From: an uncultured Siphonobacter sp. | Lineage (GTDB): Bacteria; Bacteroidota; Bacteroidia; Cytophagales; Spirosomataceae | Assembly (NCBI GenBank): GCA_913775095.1 | Contig: CAJYIW010000021.1 | Coordinates: 1 to 64,000, forward strand | DNA: 64,000 bases | Reading direction: 5' to 3' | Part shown: in pieces, positions 41,379 to 49,645 of the stretch | Position numbering within the stretch: position 1 is the first letter of the stretch | Layout: each line of letters opens with the position of its first letter | Made by a program: the position numbers and the translations under genes | Notes under the pieces: model-generated | What the model saw: the letters and a program-made list of their open reading frames with translations, nothing else | Told to the model about the DNA's origin: nothing | Databases searched by the model: none

Positions 41379-43043
41379 TCAACCAAACTGCTTCTGCCGC
41401 CAGAAATACCAGCCGCCGCCCAGCAGTGCGATTAATACCAGCGGGCCTAAGAGGTTTAATACCTGCCAGGCCGTTTTGTTTTCTTCTACTTGTACTTTAT
41501 CCAGCGGGCGTAACTTGAATTCTTTCGTCCGGGCCGTGATTACTCCGTTGTCATCGAGCAGGTAATCCACGGCATTCAGGATAAAATCTTTATTGGCGTA
41601 GACGTGCCGATCAGGACTGAATCGGTCAAAACCCAGGGGTAAGGGTACCTGCCGTTTAGGATCGAAGTCATTGAGAGCCAGATCGCCATCCGCTACCACT
41701 ACAATTTTGGAGGGCTTGTCCTGCACGGCAAAGCCTTTGGAGCGGGGATCGTCGGGTAACAATCGGTTTCGAAATAAGGACGAAAATTTACCTTCTAATA
41801 GATAAGCCACTGCCTTGGGTCCGCCAGTATACTGCGTTGGGTCAGGTTTGCGGCCTGCTTCATTGTACGGAATCACCGCCGGAGCCCGTAACGTCTGCGT
41901 GTATTCTGAGGTAAAGACTAGTGGTGTTTTGCGAATGCCTTCCGCCGCCACGGTGTCGAGTGAGCCTACGTAACGGCCGTACAGAGCATCCAGATTACGG
42001 GTAATGGGTGATCTGCCGTAGGAATTCAGCAAGGGATAAAACCGCCAGGGCATAAGCTGAATGTTCGCTTTATCACCCATGGTTCCCACATTCAGCGGAA
42101 TTTGAGCCGAGAGCATATCCTTGACCACTACCGTATTGGCCCGAAGTCCGTAGCGGAATAATAACTCATCCAGTTTCAGATTGGCTGGTTGAGCATATAC
42201 CCCTTCGCGTCCTACGGAATCCGTCTGGACGGCATCCATGAAGAACAGAGCCTTACCGCCGTGAACGATGAACTGGTCCAGCTTAAGCTGATCGTCTTCC
42301 GAAAACTCCTGATCGGGTTTAATGACCAGGACCGCATCCAGTCCATCCAGGTTAGGCGAAGTTTGCAGGTTTACCTGAAAAATGTCGTAATTCTTTTGCA
42401 GAGCCACAATCAAATCCGAAATCCGCACGGGATTCAGTTTTTTCGACAGGGTAGATAATAAGCCAATCCGCTTTTTTTCTTTCTGGGTTAACTCCCGCAG
42501 AGCCGTAGCCAGCGAATATTCGACGTTTTCCGCCGAAAGATTCAGGTTTTCCTGAGCCGATTGCGAGATATTCCCTTTCAATAACTGAACCGACGTTTCT
42601 TTATTCTGAAAGGTTAACAAAGCTCCCGGCCAGACCAGTTTCTGCGAGCGGCTGTCCTCTCCCCCTTCCACGACGTTCGTGGGAATGAGGCCTTTCTCCG
42701 TCAGGGCATCGTATAACGTATTTCTTTTTTTGGCATCGCTTTCCGCCGAAGGATCGATGAAGCGATAATCCAGATGCCCACCCGAATGAGCTTTAAATTC
42801 TTCCAGCGTTTCGCGGATGGATTCCCGCAAATGCCGGAACCCGGGATTCAGATCGCCGTCGAGGTACACTTTCACGTAGACCTCGTCATCCAGTTGGTCG
42901 AGTATATTTCGGGTCGCATCCGAAAGGCTATACCGGCGGTCTTCCGTCAGATCAAGTCGGAAATAGAACAAACCGGCCAGCACATTCAGGGCTACCACTC
43001 CAATCACTAAAAACAGGGGACGCAGGTACTTGGATTTCATCAT
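41379..43043 (-). CDS. gldG: Gliding-motility-associated ABC transporter substrate-binding protein GldG
   Basis: The 554-residue protein has an N-terminal transmembrane helix (LFLVIGVVALNVLAGLFYF), RLDLTEDRRYSLSDATRNIL, a large periplasmic ABC-type domain and a C-terminal transmembrane helix (LNLLGPLVLIALLGGGWYFW), which is the GldG layout. GldG works with the permease GldF and ATPase GldA in gliding motility of Bacteroidota. The gene normally next to it, gldF, is not found: a Fic gene occupies the upstream position. It could therefore be a lone paralogue. Its start may be the ATG at 43043 or the next one at 43040. Confidence 0.9.
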   Translation of the reverse strand: MMKSKYLRPLFLVIGVVALNVLAGLFYFRLDLTEDRRYSLSDATRNILDQLDDEVYVKVYLDGDLNPGFRHLRESIRETLEEFKAHSGGHLDYRFIDPSAESDAKKRNTLYDALTEKGLIPTNVVEGGEDSRSQKLVWPGALLTFQNKETSVQLLKGNISQSAQENLNLSAENVEYSLATALRELTQKEKKRIGLLSTLSKKLNPVRISDLIVALQKNYDIFQVNLQTSPNLDGLDAVLVIKPDQEFSEDDQLKLDQFIVHGGKALFFMDAVQTDSVGREGVYAQPANLKLDELLFRYGLRANTVVVKDMLSAQIPLNVGTMGDKANIQLMPWRFYPLLNSYGRSPITRNLDALYGRYVGSLDTVAAEGIRKTPLVFTSEYTQTLRAPAVIPYNEAGRKPDPTQYTGGPKAVAYLLEGKFSSLFRNRLLPDDPRSKGFAVQDKPSKIVVVADGDLALNDFDPKRQVPLPLGFDRFSPDRHVYANKDFILNAVDYLLDDNGVITARTKEFKLRPLDKVQVEENKTAWQVLNLLGPLVLIALLGGGWYFWRQKQFG

Positions 43044-43052
43044 ATTCCAGGC

Positions 43053-44198
43053 TCAGAACAAGCTGAGATAGTCACTAAAAACAAAGGTCCGGTTTCTTGA
43101 GAATCCGGTTAATTCTTTCAATATGCCTAATTTCTCAAAATCAGCCACTAACTCTCCCGCCGCTTTAGGACTCAAACGACAGATGATCTGTACGTCTTTT
43201 ACCCGAATAACCGGATTTTGAAATAAAGCTGACATCAGTGTTAGCCCTGATGTGACTTTGCGGCCTAGCGTAGTTCGGATTTCAATTTCGTATTTTTCTT
43301 TTAACCCTAAGATTTTACATAACGTATCGCAAGCCGTTTTACTGGTCTTTTCTATTCCAACGAGAAAATATTTCAACCATTGTAACAGATCATTTTTATC
43401 TCTAACCCTGGTCAGGTTATCGTAGTATAGGGCTTTATTTTCCTCAAAAAAGGAAGATAGATACAAAAGTGGCTTATCCAGGTAACCCGCTGACACGAGA
43501 TATAGCGTAATTAACAATCGACCAATCCGGCCATTTCCATCTAGAAAAGGATGTATGGTTTCAAACTGATAATGAGCAATTCCAATCCGTATCAAGGCTG
43601 GCACCTGAATATCTTCATTATGAAGAAAATTTTCTAAATCGCCCATTAATTCATGCAAATACGTATGGCTAGGAGGAATGAATACGGCATCTGCTAAAGA
43701 GGCTCCTCCAATCCAGTTTTGACTACTCCTAAATTCTCCTGGTAGCTTATGCTGGCCTCGCACTCCTTGAAGTAGTATCCTATGGGTATTTCGCAGCAAT
43801 CGGGAGGAAAGAGGCAGGCGATCCAGCTCCAGCAAAGCCGCATTCATGGCTTCTGAGTAATTTTTTACTTCATACCAGTCATCCCGACGTTCGGGGTCAA
43901 TATCTTCTATAGGCAATAATGCTTCTTCAACGTTTGTCTGTGTACCTTCGATTCTGCTGGAATCTACAGCTTCCTTAGTAACGTGCAGCTGAATGAACAA
44001 GTCAATGTTAGGAACTAAACGAGCGAAGGAATTAAGTTGCCCCAATTGTAAAGACGCTTTTTCAAGTAATATATTCAGACTAGAGTCCGACCAAATCCAT
44101 TGACAATTTATTTTTTCTGGAACAAAGAAAGAATAGCCTATGCCGCGTTCTTTATGTCCAGAAACAAATTCCTCAACTTTACTTGATTGCATATCCAT
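43053..44198 (-). CDS. Fic family AMP-transferase-like protein with winged helix
   Basis: The 381-residue protein contains the Fic core HPFLDGNGRIGR (residues 216-227), matching HPFxxGNGRxxR, so the nucleotide-transfer site is intact. An inhibitory motif (S/T)xxxE(G/N) is present as S80-SRI-E84-G85, in the alpha-inh position of class II Fic proteins, and implies autoinhibition. An N-terminal Fic_N-like domain and a C-terminal winged-helix segment (about residues 320-381) complete a DNA-binding Fic architecture. The gene is visibly A+T-rich compared with gldG and sits where gldF would be expected, suggesting acquisition. Start uncertain between ATG 44198 and 44192. Confidence 0.88.
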   Translation of the reverse strand: MDMQSSKVEEFVSGHKERGIGYSFFVPEKINCQWIWSDSSLNILLEKASLQLGQLNSFARLVPNIDLFIQLHVTKEAVDSSRIEGTQTNVEEALLPIEDIDPERRDDWYEVKNYSEAMNAALLELDRLPLSSRLLRNTHRILLQGVRGQHKLPGEFRSSQNWIGGASLADAVFIPPSHTYLHELMGDLENFLHNEDIQVPALIRIGIAHYQFETIHPFLDGNGRIGRLLITLYLVSAGYLDKPLLYLSSFFEENKALYYDNLTRVRDKNDLLQWLKYFLVGIEKTSKTACDTLCKILGLKEKYEIEIRTTLGRKVTSGLTLMSALFQNPVIRVKDVQIICRLSPKAAGELVADFEKLGILKELTGFSRNRTFVFSDYLSLF

Positions 44199-44221
44199 AT
44201 ATATGGCTTTCAAAATAGAGA

Positions 44222-44303
44222 CGAAAGTAAAAAACAAAATTCCATATTTTACTTTCAGGCCTAAAAGTAAAATATAAACTTCTATAGTTTACTTTCAGGC
44301 CAA
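44222..44303. promoter_or_regulatory. Dyad operator and repeated half-sites upstream of the Fic gene
   Basis: A perfect 12-bp inverted repeat (ATATTTTACTTT / AAAGTAAAATAT, 44244-44275) surrounds CAGGCCTA. Extra half-sites occur at 44222 (CGAAAGTAAAA) and 44286 (AGTTTACTTTCAGGCC), the latter repeating the first arm and its CAGGCC. This is the type of site a Fic-associated winged helix would bind for autoregulation; that is inference. Confidence 0.7.
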
Positions 44304-44434
44304 AATCTAGAGGTTAATTTCAGGATAGGGTACTCCTCACAAGCCTTTTAAAAATTTTCTTTCCCTAACTTGTAACCTTTCGCTTTTCCCGAAGTACCCT
44401 TCTGCAAAATCAACCATCTGTAAATCCCGCTTCC

Positions 44435-44944
44435 ATGACCGACGAACAGGCCATGCGGGCCGTAAGTGAAGGAGACCTCGACAAAGCCGCCATTTTGTAC
44501 GAACGCTACAAAAAGTCGCTGCTGAATTTCTTTCTCTACCGGCAACCCTCCCGGGACCTTGCCCGCGATCTCACCCAGCAGGTGTTCCTGCGGCTGTTGC
44601 GGTACCGGCATACCTTCCGGGAAGGGGCGGTCTTTCGGACCTGGGTGTATGAACTGGCTCGAAACATCTATAATGATCATCTGAAGACCACTCGCCATCA
44701 AACGAACGAATTCCCGGATATTCTGCTGGAAGAAGACGAAAGCGAAGCTTATCACCAGCGGTTACATCAGGCTCTGGAGTTATTACCTGATTCATACCGG
44801 GACGTATTACTGCTGAGTCGTTTTCAGAATATGAGTTACGAAGAAATCGGTCAGGTGCTGGGCCTTTCCGTTGCGAATGTGAAAGTGCGGGCCTTTCGGG
44901 GACTTCAGAAATTACGGGAATTGTATTTCCAGCTCAGCGACTAA
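44435..44944 (+). CDS. ECF RNA polymerase sigma factor
   Basis: The 169-residue protein has sigma-70 region 2 (RQPSRDLARDLTQQVFLRLLRYRHTFREG AVFRTWVYELARNIY in order) and region 4 (LELLPDSYRDVLLLSRFQNMSYEEIGQVLGLSVANVKVRAFRGLQKLRE), with no region 1 or 3, typical of ECF factors. It starts a three-gene unit with 44958 and 45877 with short gaps of 13 and 4 bases. Its promoter targets are unknown but probably include the operon itself and envelope genes. Confidence 0.92.
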   Translation: MTDEQAMRAVSEGDLDKAAILYERYKKSLLNFFLYRQPSRDLARDLTQQVFLRLLRYRHTFREGAVFRTWVYELARNIYNDHLKTTRHQTNEFPDILLEEDESEAYHQRLHQALELLPDSYRDVLLLSRFQNMSYEEIGQVLGLSVANVKVRAFRGLQKLRELYFQLSD

Positions 44945-44957
44945 TCATTCTCCTATC

Positions 44958-45872
44958 ATGGAAAAAGATACTTTATTACTAGACTACCTGCTGGGAAGAT
45001 TGTCCGAAACGGATCGACTTCTCTTCGAGGAAATACTGGCGGAGGATTTACCCCTGAAGCAGGAAGCTGAAAGTCTCGAAAAGGTATGGCGGGACGTTCA
45101 GCATCACGAAGCAGAACCCGATGCGGGCCTGGATACGGCCTTCTACGCTTTGCTGGATCGGGAGAAGGAGAATCAGACGCTCGAACGTCAGCATCAGAAA
45201 GAAACAAAGATTATTGCCCTTCCTGAAAAGCGGCTTTACTGGCCCTATGCCGCCGTTCTGGCTGCCTTCGGACTCATGTTCTGGCTGGGACGAATGACGG
45301 TAACCCCCGAAGTGAAAACGCAGCTGGTAACCCTTGAAAAACCTTCGTACCGACCGCTGGAGACTCCGAAGTCGGAAGAAGTGGCCCAGCGGGAACCCCC
45401 TACTAAGGCCGAAACCAAAGATGCTTCGATCAAGACCGTTCAGCAGGAAGTAGCCAACCTCCGGAAGGAATTAAAGGTTACTCAGGAATTAGTAGTTCTG
45501 GGCTTGTTGAAAAAAGAATCAGCCGCCGAGCGGTTGAAAGGACTCCAATACGCCAGCAATATGCCTGCCATCCCGCCTGATTTGTTGCAAACGCTGGCTC
45601 AGACGCTGCGGCAGGATGAAAACATTAACGTTCGGCTGGCTACGCTGGAAACGCTGAAAAATTACGGCAAAAATCCATCAGTCCGCAAAGCATTACTGGC
45701 CCGGCTGAATGTCGCTTCGGAGTTACCTGAGCAGATCAGCATTATGGAAACGCTCGTCATCAATAAAGAAACGGAGGCCCTGCCCCGACTCAAACAACTG
45801 GCGGAAGACGAAGCCGCTGACCCTCTTATTCGCAAACAAGCCCAACAAAGTATTCAACTATTAACGATCTAA
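44958..45872 (+). CDS. Putative membrane anti-sigma factor with HEAT-like C-terminal region
   Basis: The 304-residue product has an acidic helical N-terminal cytoplasmic domain (MEKDTLLLDYLLGRLSETD, the length and style of an anti-sigma domain), a single transmembrane helix around residues 94-112 (YWPYAAVLAAFGLMFWLG), then a Pro/Glu/Lys-rich linker and a periplasmic helical repeat region (LATLETLKNYGKNPSVRKALLARL, LPRLKQLAEDEAADPLI) resembling HEAT/Armadillo repeats. The gene follows the sigma factor by 13 bases, so it is most likely its regulator. No Zn-finger (HxxxCxxC) motif is present. Confidence 0.78.
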   Translation: MEKDTLLLDYLLGRLSETDRLLFEEILAEDLPLKQEAESLEKVWRDVQHHEAEPDAGLDTAFYALLDREKENQTLERQHQKETKIIALPEKRLYWPYAAVLAAFGLMFWLGRMTVTPEVKTQLVTLEKPSYRPLETPKSEEVAQREPPTKAETKDASIKTVQQEVANLRKELKVTQELVVLGLLKKESAAERLKGLQYASNMPAIPPDLLQTLAQTLRQDENINVRLATLETLKNYGKNPSVRKALLARLNVASELPEQISIMETLVINKETEALPRLKQLAEDEAADPLIRKQAQQSIQLLTI

Positions 45873-45876
45873 GGTC

Positions 45877-46878
45877 ATGAAACAGATTTTTATATTTACG
45901 CTGCTGTTGTCCGCATCTGCAACGTTTGCTCAGGAAAAAAGTGAAAGCAAAACCTATCGCACACCCCTCAAGACCAAAAAAGTTTCTTTCCAGATTAGTA
46001 ATGCCGAGGTTTCCATTCAGGGATACGACGGTACGGAAGTAATGATTGAAGCTACGGGAATCAAACCCTTACCTAAAGAAGCGGAAGGACTGAAGGCCGT
46101 TGGTGCCGGGGGGACGGATAATACGGGTATTAATCTCTCCACGCAAACGGAAAATGGAGTAACCCTCTTCAAAACGGCCCTTCGCCAGGATGATATCTCT
46201 TACGTAATCCGATTGCCTAAAAACACGGATTTACTCTGGAAATCCGGTAATAATTACTTTTCCAATGGTGACGATTTAACGATTGCGGGCATTGAGGGCG
46301 AAATTGAAGTGCGTACCTCCTCCACGAATATCAACCTGAAAGACATCACCGGTCCGGTGATCGCGTATTCAACGATGGGTAAGATCAATGCTCAGTTCAG
46401 TAAAGTAAATCAGAGTAAGCCCATTTCCCTGTCCACTGGCCATGAATCCATTGACGTGAGTCTTCCTACGGAAACCAAAGCTTCGGTAATCCTGGATGCA
46501 TCCCAGGGAAATGCATTTACGGATTTTGATTTACTGCCTTTACCCGAAAAAGAAGCCCGGTCCAATGAAGCCCGAAGCTCCGAGGCCGTTACCGTTACCG
46601 GATATGGTACCCGCAGTAAAAGTAGTGAGAATGTGGCCAGAGTAGTCACGGGCTCTAAACCCAATGCTGCTTCCAATGCATCGGTTAGCATTACTACCCA
46701 AGATGTAAACATTCAATCCGACCATAACCAGATTCTCAGCTTTGCCAGTGCAGGATCATCCACCAGCAGTAATAGTTATCCCAGCAGCCACGCTACCAAA
46801 GGCGTCATTAACGCTCCCGGTGTTTCCATTACCCTGAAATCCTCGATGGGTAATATTTACCTTCGAAAACGCAAGTAA
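45877..46878 (+). CDS. Secreted DUF4097-like beta-helix adhesin domain protein
   Basis: The 333-residue product has a signal peptide (MKQIFIFTLLLSASATFAQ) and a mature region of short repeated beta segments (VEVSIQGYDGTEVMIEA, IEGEIEVRTSSTNINLKDI) of the kind in DUF4097/putative adhesin proteins. The C-terminal third is Ser/Thr/Asn-rich (KSSENVARVVTGSKPNAAS). It starts 4 bases after the anti-sigma gene, so it belongs to the sigma operon and is a likely envelope or surface output of that system. It ends in a strong terminator. Confidence 0.8.
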   Translation: MKQIFIFTLLLSASATFAQEKSESKTYRTPLKTKKVSFQISNAEVSIQGYDGTEVMIEATGIKPLPKEAEGLKAVGAGGTDNTGINLSTQTENGVTLFKTALRQDDISYVIRLPKNTDLLWKSGNNYFSNGDDLTIAGIEGEIEVRTSSTNINLKDITGPVIAYSTMGKINAQFSKVNQSKPISLSTGHESIDVSLPTETKASVILDASQGNAFTDFDLLPLPEKEARSNEARSSEAVTVTGYGTRSKSSENVARVVTGSKPNAASNASVSITTQDVNIQSDHNQILSFASAGSSTSSNSYPSSHATKGVINAPGVSITLKSSMGNIYLRKRK

Positions 46879-46890
46879 TGGTCTCAACGA

Positions 46891-46922
46891 AAAAGAGCAG
46901 GCTGACCGGCCTGCTCTTTTTT
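46891..46922. terminator. Bidirectional terminator after the sigma operon
   Basis: A perfect 12-bp stem (AAAAGAGCAGGC / GCCTGCTCTTTT) with a 6-base loop, between the sigma operon and the convergent FMN reductase gene. Confidence 0.93.
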
Positions 46923-46924
46923 CA

Positions 46925-47452
46925 TTAGGGAAGTTTGATCAGCATTTCTACTTGCTGCTGAAGCAGGTTCCTGACAAACTCATCCTGAATCTCGCCTTCT
47001 GCCCAGTTCTTTTTCAGGAAGGGAATCTTGATGCGTAAACCTAACACGGTGGCATTCATAAAACTCAGAATATCCGTCAGGTGACTCATGCCCAGGGGAT
47101 TCCCACTTCCTCCATCCGAAATTCCGACCAGAGCGACCATCTTTCCACTGAGCTTGCTGGGGTAATGAAAGCCATCCATAAAGGCTTTTAACACGCCCGG
47201 AAACGAGCCGTTGTACTCAGGAAGGATAAAGACCAGTTTGCTGGCTCCCTCCACCAGATCACGCACGGCATTGAAGGCATCGTGCTTGCCGAAATTGCCG
47301 TATAAAGCGGATTCAATGAAATCAACGGGCAGGTCGGCCAGGTCGACCACGCGGGCATCCGCCCCGGCTGCCTGTACCTGCTGGCGGTAATACTCGGCTA
47401 CCTGCCGACTGCGGGAATTTTTCTGATTGGTTGAGGAAACGATGGTAATCAT
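46925..47452 (-). CDS. NAD(P)H-dependent FMN reductase family protein
   Basis: The 175-residue flavodoxin-like protein has the FMN-binding loop SSTNQKNSRSRQV near the N terminus, FILPEYNGSFPGVLKAFMDG (the PEYN motif) and VGISDGGSGNPLG. It is a cytoplasmic, dimeric NADPH:FMN/quinone or azo reductase; substrate unknown. It is a single gene between the sigma operon and the AlkD-like gene, sharing a divergent upstream region of 110 bp with the latter. Confidence 0.9.
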   Translation of the reverse strand: MITIVSSTNQKNSRSRQVAEYYRQQVQAAGADARVVDLADLPVDFIESALYGNFGKHDAFNAVRDLVEGASKLVFILPEYNGSFPGVLKAFMDGFHYPSKLSGKMVALVGISDGGSGNPLGMSHLTDILSFMNATVLGLRIKIPFLKKNWAEGEIQDEFVRNLLQQQVEMLIKLP

Positions 47453-47562
47453 GTAGGTGTAAGGCGTTATCTATACTTCAAAAATGAATAACTTTAGCGG
47501 CATTCCATTACCAAGCGTTTCCCGCGTGGGCTTAGTTCCCGATTCATCAGATTCCTTACGGC

Positions 47563-48258
47563 ATGGCTTCTATTATTGAACAGCTTCAGGCTCAGGCCAA
47601 TCCCGAAAAAGCCGTCTTCGTGGCCCGTTACTTTAAAACCGGACCGGCTGAATACGGAGAGAACGATATTTTCCTGGGCCTGTCCGTCGGTAATGTTCGG
47701 GCCATTGCCAAAAAGTTTCGCTCCCTGCCTTTGGAAGAAGTGACTCAACTCCTGCAAAATCCTTATCATGAATGCCGGGCGGCGGCTCTCTTCATCTGGG
47801 TTGATCAGTTCAAAAAAGGAGACTTAAGTCAGAAACTGGAGATTTTCGAAACTTACCTGGCTCACCTGGATTATGTGAACAACTGGGATCTGGTGGATGT
47901 TTCAGCCCGGGATATTGTCGGGGCATTTCTTTACACGCAGGATCGGCAGTTGCTCTATGACTTGGCCCGTTCCGAGCGAATCTGGACGGTTCGCGTCGCC
48001 ATCATCGCTACTTTCTATTTCATTAAAAAGAAAGAGTATGCGGATACCCTGGCTATTGCCGAATCCCTGCTGACTCATAAACATGATCTGATTCATAAAG
48101 CCTGCGGCTGGATGCTCCGCGAAGTAGGTCAGCAGGATCCGGAGGTATTACGCGAATTTCTGAATGAACATACCCTTTCCATGCCCCGAACCATGCTTCG
48201 TTACGCCATTGAAAAACTACCCGAATCCGAGCGGCAGTATTATCTAAAACTGAAGTAA
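47563..48258 (+). CDS. DNA alkylation repair protein, AlkD-like
   Basis: The 231-residue all-helical protein is built of HEAT-like repeats. It matches the AlkC/AlkD family: VRAIAKKFRSLPLEEVTQLLQNPYHECRAAALFIW, NNWDLVDVSARDIVGAFL, SERIWTVRVAIIATFYFIKKKEY and HKACGWMLREVGQQD. The Trp, Asp and Arg residues (W in NNWDLVD; R in TVRVAII) typical of AlkD are present. These glycosylases remove 3- and 7-methylated purines without base flipping. It overlaps by spacing with the Crp/Fnr regulator gene, which begins 2 bases after its stop. Confidence 0.9.
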   Translation: MASIIEQLQAQANPEKAVFVARYFKTGPAEYGENDIFLGLSVGNVRAIAKKFRSLPLEEVTQLLQNPYHECRAAALFIWVDQFKKGDLSQKLEIFETYLAHLDYVNNWDLVDVSARDIVGAFLYTQDRQLLYDLARSERIWTVRVAIIATFYFIKKKEYADTLAIAESLLTHKHDLIHKACGWMLREVGQQDPEVLREFLNEHTLSMPRTMLRYAIEKLPESERQYYLKLK

Positions 48259-48259
48259 T

Positions 48260-48826
48260 GTGCAGGTATTAAGAGAACATCTGGAGAAAATCATTCCGCT
48301 CACGGACGAGGAATTTGCCTTCATTGAGCCGCATTTTCTTCTTCGTACGTATAAAAAACATCAGTTCCTCATTCAGGAAGGCATGCCTGTCCGGTATGTC
48401 TACTTTGTGGTTTCGGGGCTTTTAAAACTCGTGCATACCGACGAGTCGGGCAAACAGCAGATTGTCTCCTTTGCCTGGGAAGACTGGTGGGAAAGCGACT
48501 ATCAGGCCTTTTATACGCAAACAGAAGCGACCTTCTCGCTGGACTGCATCGAAGACAGCACCGTACTTTGCCTTTCGCTCGAAAGTTATCAAACGCTCTG
48601 TTTGGGTATGCCCAAGATGGAGCATTTTTTCCTTGAAAAGGCGAACCGGGGTTACATGGCCCTGCAGCGGCGTCTGCTCCTGCTGATGACTACGCAGGCC
48701 AGGGAACGCTATGAGCAGTTACTCCAGCAATATCCGGATCTGATTCAACGGGTTCCTAAAACATTGCTGGCCTCTTACCTCGGCGTATCCCGCGAGACGC
48801 TCAGCCGATTTTCTGCCCGAGTGTGA
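48260..48826 (+). CDS. Crp/Fnr family transcriptional regulator
   Basis: The 188-residue protein has a cyclic-nucleotide-binding-type beta-roll sensor domain (residues ~10-115; GMPVRYVYFVVSGLLKLVHTDESGKQQIVSF) and a C-terminal winged helix (PKTLLASYLGVSRETLSRFSARV). The R-helix is shorter than usual and the protein ends directly after it. No Cys cluster is present, so it is not an Fnr oxygen sensor. The start is a GTG one base after the stop of the AlkD-like gene. It is followed after a 90-bp gap by a RidA gene, possibly a target. Confidence 0.9.
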   Translation: MQVLREHLEKIIPLTDEEFAFIEPHFLLRTYKKHQFLIQEGMPVRYVYFVVSGLLKLVHTDESGKQQIVSFAWEDWWESDYQAFYTQTEATFSLDCIEDSTVLCLSLESYQTLCLGMPKMEHFFLEKANRGYMALQRRLLLLMTTQARERYEQLLQQYPDLIQRVPKTLLASYLGVSRETLSRFSARV

Positions 48827-48917
48827 CCTATATCACCCGAAAGCTGTGCGGTAGCTCACCGCCCGGCACCTGCATTTGCCGGACCTTTGTACTGTTCATG
48901 TAAAGACAGGAAAACAA

Positions 48918-49307
48918 ATGCAAAAGCGAATCATTAATCCCTGGCAGTGGCAGGATGCCCGTAACTACGTTCAGGGTGTCGAAGTAAAAAACGTCACGTC
49001 TACCCTCTACTGTGCCGGACAGGCGGCGGTATTAGCCGATGGAACTTCCAGTAATGCCGATATGAAAACCCAGCTGTTACAGGCCATCGAAAATCTGGAG
49101 TTAGTTATCAGTCAGGCGGGATACGAGTGTAAGAACATTGTCCGGCTAAATGTCTACACGACTTCTCAGGAAGAACTCTTTGCTCACTTCGATATTTTTC
49201 AGGAATGGATCACCCGGCACGGGATCCAGCAGGCCAGTACTTTTTTTGAAGTGAAAACCTTATTTGAAACGCTGTCCGTAGAACTGGAAGCTACCGCAGT
49301 AAAGTAG
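48918..49307 (+). CDS. RidA family protein (enamine/imine deaminase)
   Basis: The 129-residue protein starts at the ATG of MQKRIINPWQWQDARNYVQG and has the YjgF/RidA fold: LYCAGQAAVLADGTSSNADM, ENLELVISQAGYECKNIVRLNVY and a C-terminal SVELEATAVK. The arginine (R in IVRLNVY) that binds the substrate carboxylate in active RidA proteins is present. RidA removes reactive enamines made by PLP enzymes; this member could instead be a related subgroup. An upstream frame extension to 48876 is not likely. Confidence 0.9.
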   Translation: MQKRIINPWQWQDARNYVQGVEVKNVTSTLYCAGQAAVLADGTSSNADMKTQLLQAIENLELVISQAGYECKNIVRLNVYTTSQEELFAHFDIFQEWITRHGIQQASTFFEVKTLFETLSVELEATAVK

Positions 49308-49645
49308 ATGCGTCCAATTATGACATCTCAGTCGGAAGATGAAAAATCAGTTGAAAGGTAACTAAAAACTGCCTCTTACCCAGACGCCATAAATGGACGT
49401 CTCTACAAGGGATTTTTCTCTTCCACCGTGGTTGGTGTCCTCACCAACCACTTACCACTGGCTATTGAGATAACCGTCGAAAGGGAGCTTACCTTTCTAT
49501 TCCTCCCATCTCCATCTAAAATAAGACCAATCGACGTCTATACACAGGATGGATACCAACAAAAAACGCTGGCAGATTTAGCTCTGCCAGCGTTTTTATT
49601 TAAAAATCTCAGGTTCAGTAACTCAAAACGCCAAACCCAAAACTC
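49308..49645. repeat. Intergenic region with dispersed repeats and a shared terminator
   Basis: At 49371-49409 lies GCCTCTTACCCAGACGCCATAAATGG-type sequence (a near palindrome GACGCCAT..ATGGACGTC) and at 49430-49449 the perfect 8-bp-arm palindrome GGTTGGTGTCCTCACCAACC. This is the same pair in the same order as in the 39.3-39.6 kb region. The only other structure is the terminator at 49562-49597. Confidence 0.85.
49562..49597. terminator. Bidirectional terminator between ridA and fba
   Basis: A perfect 15-bp stem (AAAAACGCTGGCAGA / TCTGCCAGCGTTTTT) with a 6-base loop, placed between convergent genes and about 50 bases from the aldolase stop codon. Confidence 0.93.

Noticed and set aside
43053-44303. 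Toxin-antitoxin (fic-antitoxin pair) interpretation
   Set aside because: No small antitoxin gene precedes the Fic gene. The inhibitory motif is inside the same protein, so a separate antitoxin is not needed and the evidence for a two-gene system is lacking.
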